Counted from the stretch's first letter, positions 1-6,855 are shown. The stretch: DNA of 64,000 nt from Treponema parvum (GCF_017893945.1 NZ_CP054257.1:1240001-1304000), one strand, 5' to 3'. Notes: generated by a model from the sequence alone, not told the origin. A program made the numbers and translations.

Positions 1-1
1 T

Positions 2-727
2 TTGTTGTTACATACGGCGGAAATTCGGCGTAAAACGCAGGTTCGGCAACCATATTGCAATTTGTACCACTACGCGGGGAACAACCCTGTCAAGTATACA
101 GACCCTAATGGTAGAACAGACTCTGATGAAATAATGTCTCAGATAAAAACTCTGCAAGCTGAAATGGATGATTGGGTAAGTAAGGGTGGTGAAATTACAT
201 CAGAACAATTTTCAGCTTTTATGAGTTTAGCAGGGGATTACAATAAAGCATTGATAGCAGAAGGTAATCTTAACGTTTCTGATTATGTAAGTAACGGTAC
301 AATTACAACTGCATTTGAGGAAGAACAAGATGCAGTTGGAAATTATCAAGTCAATTATCACAATGGAATTGATGTTGTTGGCGGAGATTTAAAATCGCCA
401 TTTTTCATGATTGCTACAGGTGGAAATGAAAAAGGGTCTAATACAAAGATTTTCTCAATTGTAGGAACTGATTTACAAATGAAAGTCTTACATGGCGATG
501 CAGGAAGTGTTTCAAAAACTGGAGATTTCTTTAGTCCTGGAGGAATGATAATGCCATTTCCAAAGAAAAATAACTTTCAAAATGCAAGTACAGCCCCACA
601 TTTTCATATAGAAATATCAAATGGAAGTAATTTTGTAAATCCGTTTACTTTAAAATCTTCAAACACAAACTTTCAGAGAACCTTGGATGGAGGTAAAACA
701 TGGAAAAGTATAGATGCGCATTATTAA
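2..727 (+). CDS. RHS-type toxin tip with M23-like metallopeptidase domain (5' end probably outside window)
   Basis: Residues 20-38 (NLYHYAGNNPVKYTDPNGR) are the conserved end of an RHS-repeat core, after which polymorphic toxins switch to a variable toxin domain. The variable part has a LytM/M23 pattern: H120-x3-D124 (HNGID), H164 in VLHGD and H200-x-H202 (APHFHIE), then VNPF. M23 enzymes are zinc endopeptidases that cut peptidoglycan cross-links, so the target is probably in the periplasm. The usual YD-repeat core is not seen upstream. Residues 6-22 come from a repeat found again at 1366, so this may be a detached tip and not the end of a full RHS gene. The start at position 2 is a formal TTG and unreliable. 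It overlaps the next gene by 28 bases. Domain call fairly sure; being active or secreted is inference. Confidence 0.75.
   Translation: MLLHTAEIRRKTQVRQPYCNLYHYAGNNPVKYTDPNGRTDSDEIMSQIKTLQAEMDDWVSKGGEITSEQFSAFMSLAGDYNKALIAEGNLNVSDYVSNGTITTAFEEEQDAVGNYQVNYHNGIDVVGGDLKSPFFMIATGGNEKGSNTKIFSIVGTDLQMKVLHGDAGSVSKTGDFFSPGGMIMPFPKKNNFQNASTAPHFHIEISNGSNFVNPFTLKSSNTNFQRTLDGGKTWKSIDAHY
15..66 (+). repeat. 52-bp direct repeat, copy 1, at the RHS core/tip joint
   Basis: These 52 bases are identical to 1366-1417. In both copies they encode AEIRRKTQVRQPYCNLY and lead straight into the conserved NNPV-Y-D motif, after which the two toxin tips diverge. A recombination site for tip exchange is an inference. Confidence 0.9.
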
Positions 728-1164
728 TTATTTTATTGCAATTGTTTTATTTTCAATGCTTTGGAAATGAAAATATAGATACAATGTGCGGAATTTGGTC
801 AAAAGAAAATCCTTATAAGAAGACATATGAAACTTTAGCAATTGAAAGAATTTCTGATTCTAAATATTTTGTATTATATACAGATACAAATGACCATGTT
901 TTAGATTTATCCCAAATTGGAACAGTTTTATCCGATAACCTCATTCATATTCATAAAGAAGAAGGAGAAGATTTTTATGTTTATCTGGACTATGAAGAAA
1001 ATTCTGTATATTTTCTTTGGAATCATATAGAGCCTTCTGATGAATATTATGATACTGAGCTTAAAAGAGTAACAGAATTATATGATGAGGAACTAAATAA
1101 AAAGAAAATGACTGAATTTAATGAGAATTTTAAACAAAGTATTTTAAAATCATTGAAGAAATAA
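700..1164 (+). CDS. Small exported protein, candidate immunity protein for the M23-like tip
   Basis: A 154-residue protein with an N-terminal hydrophobic segment (residues 6-19, ALLIILLQLFYFQC) ending in a cysteine that could be a loose spirochaetal lipobox. It is therefore probably exported to the periplasm and perhaps lipid-anchored. The remainder is acidic, rich in Tyr/Glu/Asp, with a charged Lys/Glu tail, and I recognise no family. Its start lies inside the 3' end of the toxin-tip gene (28-base overlap), the usual arrangement for a toxin and its cognate immunity gene. A periplasmic immunity protein would fit a peptidoglycan-cutting toxin, but that role is inferred from position and signal peptide only. 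Confidence 0.6.
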   Translation: MEKYRCALLIILLQLFYFQCFGNENIDTMCGIWSKENPYKKTYETLAIERISDSKYFVLYTDTNDHVLDLSQIGTVLSDNLIHIHKEEGEDFYVYLDYEENSVYFLWNHIEPSDEYYDTELKRVTELYDEELNKKKMTEFNENFKQSILKSLKK

Positions 1165-1178
1165 AAACACTATATCTA

Positions 1179-1203
1179 GCGTTTTCAGCACTTCTGGAAA
1201 CGC
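1179..1203 (+). terminator. Possible weak terminator hairpin after the first tip pair
   Basis: GCGTTTTC pairs with GGAAACGC (one G-T wobble) across a 9-base loop, starting 15 bases after the stop codon at 1164. The following sequence is T-rich but not a clean T-run, so termination is uncertain. Confidence 0.35.
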
Positions 1204-1240
1204 GGTTTGTTCTTCCTACAAATAGGGATATGTGTGAGTG

Positions 1241-1277
1241 CTCCGGAAAATGCTCGAATTTCGCTCATTTTCCGGAG
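1241..1277. repeat. Inverted repeat upstream of the second RHS tip
   Basis: CTCCGGAAAATG (1241-1252) and its exact reverse complement (1266-1277) flank a 13-base spacer. It ends 24 bases before the second tip ORF. There is no T-run on either side, so it is not a standard terminator; a remnant of a recombination or repeat element is possible. Confidence 0.6.
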
Positions 1278-1301
1278 TAAAAAACGGATTTCGGAGCGGA
1301 A

Positions 1302-2032
1302 ATGAGCTGTTGCGTTAATAAAAATTATTATTCTCCGCAAAAAAAATGGATTTTGCTGTTAAATGCGGCGGAAATTCGGCGTAAAACGCAGGTTCGGCAA
1401 CCATATTGCAATTTGTATGCCTATGGTGCCAATAATCCGGTACGCTATATAGACCGGATGGAAAGTTTACTCAAGATGCTGATTATATTTTATATAAACA
1501 ATACAAAAGTTTTACAAAAGAGTTTGAGACAAAGACATTCACAAAAGATAATCCATTAAATCAATTAGAATTTGATAAAGTAATACGTTTCGATAGTGAT
1601 GGAAAAACAACTAAATCTTGTTTAACTGTCGCAATTATTAATGCATATGCGGCAAATTGTAAAAATGGAATCAGTGGTAAAGAAATATTAAATACATTTC
1701 TAAATTATGATGATTCATTAAAAGATTTAATTGATTATGATGGAAGCCCTAATTATGATAATCCGAACAGCTTAAATAAGATAAGTAAAACTTTAGCAAA
1801 AGAAAAGGGGTTAGATAAATATATTCATATTAGCGATAAACGGAGTGCAAATACTGTTTTTGGAGCAATAGGCGAAATTGTTGGATTAGCGAAAAAAGGT
1901 TTTAACCACTTTATTTTCAAAGATAAAGATAAAAATAAAATTGATAGTTTGGATTCTAACAGACTAGGGATTAATGATTATAAAGAAGTTTCACAAAGAG
2001 CTTTATATTGGAGAAAACTAGATGAAGAATAA
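1302..2032 (+). pseudogene. Second RHS tip with possible cysteine-peptidase domain, broken by a one-base frameshift
   Basis: The reading frame from 1302 enters the repeat at 1366 and reads NLYAYGANNPVRYID, again the RHS core joint. The next codons should read GAC CCG GAT GGA, but one C is missing near 1455. The called frame becomes nonsense and ends at 1559. Shifting by one base gives an open frame of 191 codons from 1457 to a TAA at 2030-2032. This tip has a cysteine at a likely helix start (KSCLTVAIINAY), a later histidine (FNHFIF) and an Asp (KIDSLD), an order like papain/C39-type peptidases. That family call is tentative. The true end overlaps the next gene by 11 bases. An inactivating mutation, a programmed shift and a sequencing error are all possible. 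Confidence 0.7.
1366..1417 (+). repeat. 52-bp direct repeat, copy 2
   Basis: Identical to 15-66. Upstream of the repeat the two loci differ, and downstream similarity continues only as the RHS motif and then stops, which is what tip exchange by homologous recombination would leave. Confidence 0.9.
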
Positions 2033-2897
2033 GAAATTACTAACTATAGCAATTTGCATTTTTTCCTTATTCAACTTTTTTGCCTTAGATAATATGGTGA
2101 AAATTCCTGCCACAAAATTTTACAGAAAACTGGATAATGGAATTACACAAAAAGTCTATTTAGATTCATTTTATGTTTCAAGAACAATGATAACTGTTGA
2201 TGAATGGACTTTTTATCTAAACAATTCAAAAAAATATTCGAAAAAAGAAATTGAATATTGGAAAAGAAAAATTAGAGCAGAGGCAGACCCATTTTATGAA
2301 AATAATTTGAGCGTAAATCCACAATGGCCTGCATATTATATTTCTTTTGAAGAAGTTGCTGAGTACTGTAACTGGAGAAGTGTAGAAGATGGATATAGCA
2401 AATATTACAATATCAAAAATGAAGATGGAATTACAAAAATAACTAATAATATTAACGCAAATGGTTATCGTATTTTAACAAAAGCAGAATGGCAATATTT
2501 ATCAGGTATTACAGATTTAGATAATATTTCAAAAGATGATTTATTAAAACAAGGAGGCTTTTTTGAGAATAGTTTAGATTCATTTCCTTCTAGTATTTGC
2601 ACTTATAATCCAACAAAATTTGGACTATATGATTTATTTGGTACAATAAATGAATACTTGTGGGATTTCTACAATAATGATGACAATACGACAGAAATAA
2701 AAAATCCTCAGGGAGCGAAGACTTTTATTCCAGATAAAGAACAAGTTTATTATAAAGACCCCTTAAATGAAAACCGTTATTATGTAACAGGTTCTTTCAG
2801 AGAATCTGTAGAAGATTGTATAAAAGCTCCCTTTTATCATTGTGTATCAACAGAAAAGAGTATTATTGGTTTTAGACTGGTAAGAAATGCAGAGTAA
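2022..2897 (+). CDS. Exported SUMF1/FGE-sulfatase-domain protein next to a toxin tip
   Basis: A 291-residue protein with a signal peptide (KKLLTIAICIFSLFNFFA). The rest follows the SUMF1 fold signature in order: VSRTMITVDEW near 50, EYCNWRS near 120, GYRILTKAEWQYLSG near 150, FGLYDLFGTINEYLWDFY near 205, TGSFRE near 255 and IGFRLVRN at the end. True formylglycine-generating enzymes modify sulfatases, but most bacterial SUMF1-like domains are not proven enzymes and many act as binding scaffolds. No sulfatase gene lies nearby. The start codon overlaps the repaired end of the toxin tip by 11 bases, implying translational coupling. Immunity protein or toxin accessory is a reasonable inference, untested. 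Confidence 0.75.
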   Translation: MKNKKLLTIAICIFSLFNFFALDNMVKIPATKFYRKLDNGITQKVYLDSFYVSRTMITVDEWTFYLNNSKKYSKKEIEYWKRKIRAEADPFYENNLSVNPQWPAYYISFEEVAEYCNWRSVEDGYSKYYNIKNEDGITKITNNINANGYRILTKAEWQYLSGITDLDNISKDDLLKQGGFFENSLDSFPSSICTYNPTKFGLYDLFGTINEYLWDFYNNDDNTTEIKNPQGAKTFIPDKEQVYYKDPLNENRYYVTGSFRESVEDCIKAPFYHCVSTEKSIIGFRLVRNAE

Positions 2898-3171
2898 AGC
2901 AAAGTTAGTCATAGGATTTACTCAGGATTTACCCGTCACAGATAAAAATGGAATCCCTATTAAAGATGGAGGAACGATAAGCGATAGTGGGTATATGCTA
3001 CATATTACTGATTTGTTTTATACAAATGGGTGCGGAGGATTTCAATATGATCCAAATAATGCAGAAAGTCGAGAAAATGCTGAAGCAAAAATGAATTTAC
3101 TTGTTCTGATGTATGAAATAACAATGAGTAAAAAAGGAGATAAAAATGTACTTATTACATTTGAAGATTAG
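2887..3171 (+). CDS. Unknown small protein (94 aa)
   Basis: This ORF overlaps the SUMF1-like gene by 11 bases (ATGCAGAGTAA), the same geometry as the previous junction (ATGAAGAATAA), which suggests it is translated with it. No signal peptide or membrane segment. It contains paired Gly-rich turns (NGCGGFQYD) and a helical C-terminal third, and matches no family I recognise. It could be a small cytoplasmic partner or the truncated remnant of a larger tip protein. It lacks its own clear Shine-Dalgarno. Confidence 0.45.
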   Translation: MQSKAKLVIGFTQDLPVTDKNGIPIKDGGTISDSGYMLHITDLFYTNGCGGFQYDPNNAESRENAEAKMNLLVLMYEITMSKKGDKNVLITFED

Positions 3172-3622
3172 TATTTCTTTCGGTTTATTGATTTCGTTAC
3201 CGTGCTTGTATGCGGAAACGGTATCTGTAACGACTTTTAATTACAGCAAAGCGGAAAAATATACGACGAATTATCAAATCGAATTCAAAAAAGGCTCGGT
3301 GATAGAACGAGTTCTGATTGATAATAAAATTGTTTTCGATGCGGAAAATGCGCAAGTAAAACATTTTTCATTCGGTGCCGACACGGATCCCGAACGTTTG
3401 GAGGTGACGTGGACGGACAGCGTTTTGTCTGTCCGCAGAGGGCCGAAAGGAAACGCCGGCGACAGCTTTTCGATTACAATGCAAGAGGACAAAAAAAATC
3501 TCGGAAAATCGATATTTATAATAAAACGGTTTGAAAGAAATTTTCTGCAAGATATTCCCATGAAATATTTTGCAGTTTCGTTCTTTGACAATTCAGCGGC
3601 AGCTCAAAATCATGGCGTTTGA
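3146..3622 (+). CDS. Exported protein of unknown function (158 aa)
   Basis: Starts at an ATG with a good ribosome site (AGGAG about eight bases upstream) located inside the end of the preceding ORF. The N-terminus (LKISISFGLLISLPCLYAET) is a signal peptide with an AXA-like cleavage region. The mature part is about 135 residues, probably beta-rich, with no recognised domain. Base composition changes within this gene from the AT-rich upstream cluster to the more balanced composition of the chromosome, so it may mark the edge of imported DNA. Confidence 0.6.
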   Translation: MYLLHLKISISFGLLISLPCLYAETVSVTTFNYSKAEKYTTNYQIEFKKGSVIERVLIDNKIVFDAENAQVKHFSFGADTDPERLEVTWTDSVLSVRRGPKGNAGDSFSITMQEDKKNLGKSIFIIKRFERNFLQDIPMKYFAVSFFDNSAAAQNHGV

Positions 3623-3740
3623 GCTGTAGAGAAAATGTATTCAATACGAGTACGCTTTTTCTACAGAAGCTGCAAAGTAGTTTCTCGCACATAAAAAATC
3701 TTCCTAAAATAATTTAAAGTACTTTAGAAACGTTTATATA

Positions 3741-3860
3741 AGCACGTGAGGGATTGCAGCGATATGACCGTGTGTAAAGTGCCTGCGTTCAACGCTACAC
3801 GGCCATACCATAGCACGAAGGCTGTTAAGCTCTTGCAACTATGGAGAACGCCCGTAAACA
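3741..3860. other. Intergenic region with two adjacent predicted stem-loops
   Basis: The 301-base gap 3623-3923 has no credible ORF. ATGACCGTGT (3764-3773) pairs with ACACGGCCAT (3797-3806) with one mismatch, and CCATAG (3808-3813) pairs with CTATGG (3839-3844) directly after it. Composition is more GC-rich than the flanks. It may be a structured RNA or a degenerate repeat unit. An additional CTGTAG...CTACAG inverted repeat sits near 3624-3665, just after the upstream gene, and could help terminate it. Confidence 0.4.
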
Positions 3861-3894
3861 CAACTTTGTATCTGTTTTTTTCCCAAAAATGTAA

Positions 3895-3917
3895 TATAAT
3901 AAAGGTCGATTAGGAGG
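3895..3917 (+). promoter_or_regulatory. -10 box and strong ribosome site of the DUF2281/PIN pair
   Basis: TATAAT lies at 3895-3900 and AGGAGGT at 3911-3917, seven bases before the ATG at 3924. No good -35 box is visible at the expected distance. Confidence 0.55.
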
Positions 3918-3923
3918 TCAATT

Positions 3924-4136
3924 ATGTCCTACTCAAGTGTGGAAAAAGAGATTAAAACACTTCCCCGAGCAGCTTTAAGTGAGGTTATTGATTTTATTCG
4001 CTTGGTAAAACTGAAATTTCCGGAGGACGATACCGCTTCTACGCAAAAATCAATGTATGGAATTTGGAAAGATGATCATTTTTACATGTCTTCCGATTTT
4101 GATGAGCCGCTTGAAGACTTTGCGGAGTACATGTAA
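3924..4136 (+). CDS. DUF2281-type antitoxin of a PIN toxin-antitoxin pair
   Basis: A 70-residue protein starting MSYSSVEKEIKTLPRAALSEVIDFIRLVKLK, the helical N-terminus of DUF2281-family antitoxins, followed by a disordered acidic tail (SSDFDEPLEDFAEYM) of the kind that wraps into a PIN active site. Antitoxins of this family bind the toxin and usually repress their own operon. Its TAA stop overlaps the toxin ATG by one base (TAATG), so translation is coupled. Family assignment rests on pattern and context. Confidence 0.8.
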   Translation: MSYSSVEKEIKTLPRAALSEVIDFIRLVKLKFPEDDTASTQKSMYGIWKDDHFYMSSDFDEPLEDFAEYM

Positions 4137-4651
4137 TGAAATATCTGCTTGATACTCATACGATTCTTTGGTATTTATTCGGAGACTCCCGTTTGTCACA
4201 AAGCGCAAGAAGAATAATTGAGTCACATATTTGTTTTTACAGTTATGCTTCATTTTGGGAAATTTCTATAAAGCAAAGCAAAAAGAAACTTGAGATTGAG
4301 CACACCGTTTTTGAAATAGATGAAATGTGCAGAACGGCGGGATTTAGAAAACTTCCGATTACGCTTGACGATTTTAATAAAGTTAAAAATTTACCGTTTC
4401 AAGAAAATATAAAACACAATGACCCGTTTGACAGAATTCTAATTGCACAAGCAATCGAAAATGACTTAACTATTGTAACAACCGATTTTGAAGAGGTAGA
4501 GAGAGAAAGCGAAAGGGCTTGGAAGTATAGACTGAATATGGTTCAAAAGAATTGGCGCCGGCACACAGGGCAACACGTACACGGCACAGGTGAGCACGTA
4601 TTACTACAACTCAGACCACCTCGGAAGCGCACAGCTTGTAACCGACAATGA
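4136..4651 (+). CDS. PIN-domain ribonuclease toxin (VapC-like) with a chimeric C-terminal tail
   Basis: PIN toxins are Mg-dependent RNases, often cutting tRNA. All four acidic residues are in place: D6 (LLDTHT), E42 (FWEISIK), D99 (NDPFDRILIAQA) and D117 (TTDFEE). The domain is therefore complete through about residue 120. VapC proteins of this class are normally about 130 residues, but this frame runs to 171. From about residue 139 the DNA is an RHS core fragment read in the wrong frame (NWRRHTGQHVHG...). The original 3' end was therefore probably lost when RHS DNA joined here. Whether the toxin still folds and works is unknown. Confidence 0.8.
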   Translation: MKYLLDTHTILWYLFGDSRLSQSARRIIESHICFYSYASFWEISIKQSKKKLEIEHTVFEIDEMCRTAGFRKLPITLDDFNKVKNLPFQENIKHNDPFDRILIAQAIENDLTIVTTDFEEVERESERAWKYRLNMVQKNWRRHTGQHVHGTGEHVLLQLRPPRKRTACNRQ

Positions 4652-4775
4652 AGGGCGCGAGTACGAAAGGATAGAATACACGCCGGAGCACGCTACTTGG
4701 ATGCGAAGTACTCAAGGTGGCTGTCAACAGATCCTGCGGTCGGGGAGTACATTCCATATTGCAAAGCAATGTCAT
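4537..4775 (+). pseudogene. Decayed RHS core fragment with internal deletion
   Basis: In one frame the DNA reads GNTYTAQVSTYYYNSD then HLGSAQLVTDNEGREYERIEYTP, a typical RHS core. At about 4688 it jumps, with a frame change, to GARYLDAKYSRWLSTDPAVGEYIP, which in intact RHS proteins lies some tens of residues further on. The intervening YGE...YYYGARY part is missing, so there is a deletion plus frameshift. No toxin tip follows; the frame runs into the antisense of higA. The region overlaps the 3' end of the PIN gene. Confidence 0.85.
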
Positions 4776-4788
4776 GTTTAAGCGATTG

Positions 4789-5088
4789 TTATGCTGTCTT
4801 CCTGCAACTTGGGATCTTCTCTAAATCGCTTTTCAATTTTTCCTTTGCTTCCCTCAAATCCAACTCATTCTGCATATTGAGCCAGAATTTTGAACTGGTT
4901 CCGAAATATTTTGAAAGGCGTAAAGCCATTTCTACAGAGATTTTTCTTTTTCCGTGAACCAAATCCAAAACCGAACTTGTTGAAACTCCCAAGTCTTTTG
5001 CAAGTCTGTACGGAGTAATTCCAAGCGGCTCTAAGAATTCTTCTCTAATGATATCGCCGATTTTCGGCAATTCAAATTTTTCATCCAT
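4789..5088 (-). CDS. higA: HigA-type antitoxin
   Basis: A 99-residue HTH-XRE protein: IGDIIREEFLEPLGITPYRLAKDLGVSTSSVLDLVHGKRKISVEMALRLSKYFGTSSKFWLNMQ is the classical HigA/VapI sequence. HigA neutralises the RNase HigB and represses the shared promoter. It follows higB with a 12-base gap containing GAGAGG, its ribosome site. The toxin-first order is normal for higBA. Its 3' end reaches the RHS remnant, so the module sits at the junction of accessory and core DNA. Confidence 0.92.
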   Translation of the reverse strand: MDEKFELPKIGDIIREEFLEPLGITPYRLAKDLGVSTSSVLDLVHGKRKISVEMALRLSKYFGTSSKFWLNMQNELDLREAKEKLKSDLEKIPSCRKTA

Positions 5089-5100
5089 AACAAACCTCTC

Positions 5101-5382
5101 TTAGTGATAATCCACAATCTTTACTTCATAAGCTTCGTTGCTCTGAAATTTAAACCGTATTCTCCATTGGTCATTTATTCGTATCGAACAATAATCTTTC
5201 AAATCACCGAGCAGATGTTCAAATTTATTCCCCGGAGGAATTTTCAAATCATCTTCACATTCCGCCGAATTTATAATTAGCAATTTTGTAAATGCTCGTT
5301 TATGAATATCAGGCGGAAGCCTCGCTGATTTCTTCCCATTCCAAAGTTTTTCAGTTTCGGAATCTCCGAATGTTTTTATCAT
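5101..5382 (-). CDS. higB: HigB-type toxin (RelE superfamily)
   Basis: A 93-residue RelE/ParE-fold toxin. MIKTFGDSETEKLWNGK, GNKFEHLLGDLKDYCSIRINDQWRIRFKF and the final KIVDYH match HigB, which cleaves mRNA on the ribosome. Length and start are as expected for the family. No Shine-Dalgarno precedes the ATG; instead the promoter -10 box ends seven bases before it, so the transcript probably begins at or next to the start codon. It is first gene of the pair with higA. Confidence 0.92.
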   Translation of the reverse strand: MIKTFGDSETEKLWNGKKSARLPPDIHKRAFTKLLIINSAECEDDLKIPPGNKFEHLLGDLKDYCSIRINDQWRIRFKFQSNEAYEVKIVDYH

Positions 5383-5388
5383 AATTAC

Positions 5389-5417
5389 ATTATATGTTAC
5401 ACATATATATCTGTAAA
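5389..5417 (-). promoter_or_regulatory. Promoter of higBA, probably giving a leaderless mRNA
   Basis: Read on the minus strand: TTTACA (5417-5412), 17-base spacer, TATAAT (5394-5389). The predicted start of transcription is about 5382, the A of the higB ATG. Confidence 0.8.
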
Positions 5418-5582
5418 GAAGATATAGTTTTTTTACTGTTAAAATCAGCCGATATTTCCGAACTTCGGCATTAGCCTACAAAATAATTTAAAATAAAAAC
5501 GCAAGTTTTTTATGCCGAACGGCGTAAACCTCTCGGACGAAATTCCCGCCGAAAGCATAGCTTTATTAACCGATACTTTGTG

Positions 5583-5618
5583 CCGATATTTTTAAAGTGA
5601 AGATTTTTAAAATATCGG
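5583..5618. repeat. Inverted repeat around the start of the exported protein gene
   Basis: CCGATATTTT (5583-5592) pairs with AAAATATCGG (5609-5618), followed by TATTTTTTTT. The GTG start codon at 5597 is in the loop. It could hide the start codon in mRNA or act as a weak terminator for anything upstream. Confidence 0.5.
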
Positions 5619-6820
5619 TATTTTTTTTGACGGCTCTTTATAACCTTCATTGTTTTGCAGCTGATCGGCAATCGGGGGAACGTTTTTCAGAGACGGCGCA
5701 TGCCGTGCAAAAAGAATTTACGCCCCAAATCCCCGCCTTGCTTTCCGGAATATGGGAAGGAAAAGACAGATTTGTTTATTTTGCCTCGATTGAAGACTCA
5801 AAAAATTCTTCTTATGCGGCCGTAATGCTGAAAACTCTTTACGGCTGGTATTACGATCGGGCGGCCGAGCCTGAAAATTTTTCGGAAAACAAGCGCGATT
5901 TAAACAGCGTGACGGCTCTTAACGCGGAAAGCGTTTTGGCAGAGTTTTCGGACACCGGCCGTGCGGAAGCGGAATTTAGAACCGTTTCGGAAGATAAAAA
6001 CAGCGGTGTCTGGGAAGTGCGCCTTACATACGCCGACAGAAGTTTTGCAGACGTTCCCGTAGCGGTGATCGACGGAAAATTGTATTTGAATTTTTGGATC
6101 CGCGATAAAAGCGTGAATTTATCCGAAGACAATTTATTTTACGGATATTGGAAAGGAGCGGGGAGGGCAAGCGGAATTACAGCTTCCGAGCCTTTTATTT
6201 CAAGAGAGCTCACGTCTTTTTACATCGTCGACGACTCCGTGTATCACATACGCTATTGGCAGACCGATATGGAATATTCTCCGCTGGCGGCAAGTTTTTC
6301 CGACGGAGAAAAGACTTTTTATGTTGCAAAGCACATCGCGTCCGCTTCAAAGATATACACGTGCGTTTCCGGCCGCAGCGTAAGAATCCGTAACGTTGAA
6401 AGATCTCCTTTCGACGTTTCATCTTATACGTTCGATTCTTCATATTCCATCTGCGCGCTGGGAGAGCCCTACATGGTTCTCCGCAAAGGATCTTCCGAAG
6501 CCGTCTCGGAAATTGAAATGACAGACGCTTATGCGGAACTTGCCGTTTCCGCCAATTCCAGAAGAAAACCCGATCCTCCTCCATTATTTCCCCCTTCCGA
6601 TTTAAATTGGCATTGGGACGATATTTTCCGGCTCGAAAAAGACAATCCACTTATAAAATCGTTCCGTGAACGCCAAAAGCGCTTTTTAACCGAGCGCTGG
6701 CCGCTGTTTTTGCGCTCACGAACGTCGTCTAAAACCTCTGCGGCTGAAAATTCTGCCTCTGAAAATTCTGCGGTTAAAACCCCTGCGTCCGAAAATCCTA
6801 TAAATAATCCTATAGAATAA
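5597..6820 (+). CDS. Exported protein of unknown function (407 aa)
   Basis: Starts at GTG; the first 22 residues (MKIFKISVFFLTALYNLHCFAA) form a signal peptide, with Cys19 as a possible lipidation site. The mature region is rich in Tyr, Trp and Ser, with a proline stretch (RKPDPPPLFPPSDL) near 325 and a Ser/Ala/Glu-rich repeated tail (SAAENSASENSAVKTPASEN). No family recognised. A 27-codon ORF (5512-5595) ends one base before the GTG and might couple translation. No clear Shine-Dalgarno, so the start is chosen for the signal peptide. Confidence 0.65.
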   Translation: MKIFKISVFFLTALYNLHCFAADRQSGERFSETAHAVQKEFTPQIPALLSGIWEGKDRFVYFASIEDSKNSSYAAVMLKTLYGWYYDRAAEPENFSENKRDLNSVTALNAESVLAEFSDTGRAEAEFRTVSEDKNSGVWEVRLTYADRSFADVPVAVIDGKLYLNFWIRDKSVNLSEDNLFYGYWKGAGRASGITASEPFISRELTSFYIVDDSVYHIRYWQTDMEYSPLAASFSDGEKTFYVAKHIASASKIYTCVSGRSVRIRNVERSPFDVSSYTFDSSYSICALGEPYMVLRKGSSEAVSEIEMTDAYAELAVSANSRRKPDPPPLFPPSDLNWHWDDIFRLEKDNPLIKSFRERQKRFLTERWPLFLRSRTSSKTSAAENSASENSAVKTPASENPINNPIE

Positions 6821-6855
6821 TTTGTTTATTTGTGCGATAATAACTAATTATGACG

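Noticed and set aside
4697..4957. 86-codon ORF starting MDAKYSRWLSTDPAVGEYIP
   Set aside because: Its first codons are the RHS core scrap; the rest is the antisense strand of higA, so it is not a gene.
6210..6650. 146-codon minus-strand ORF inside the 407-aa exported protein gene
   Set aside because: Arg/Lys-rich shadow frame with no ribosome site or recognisable domain.
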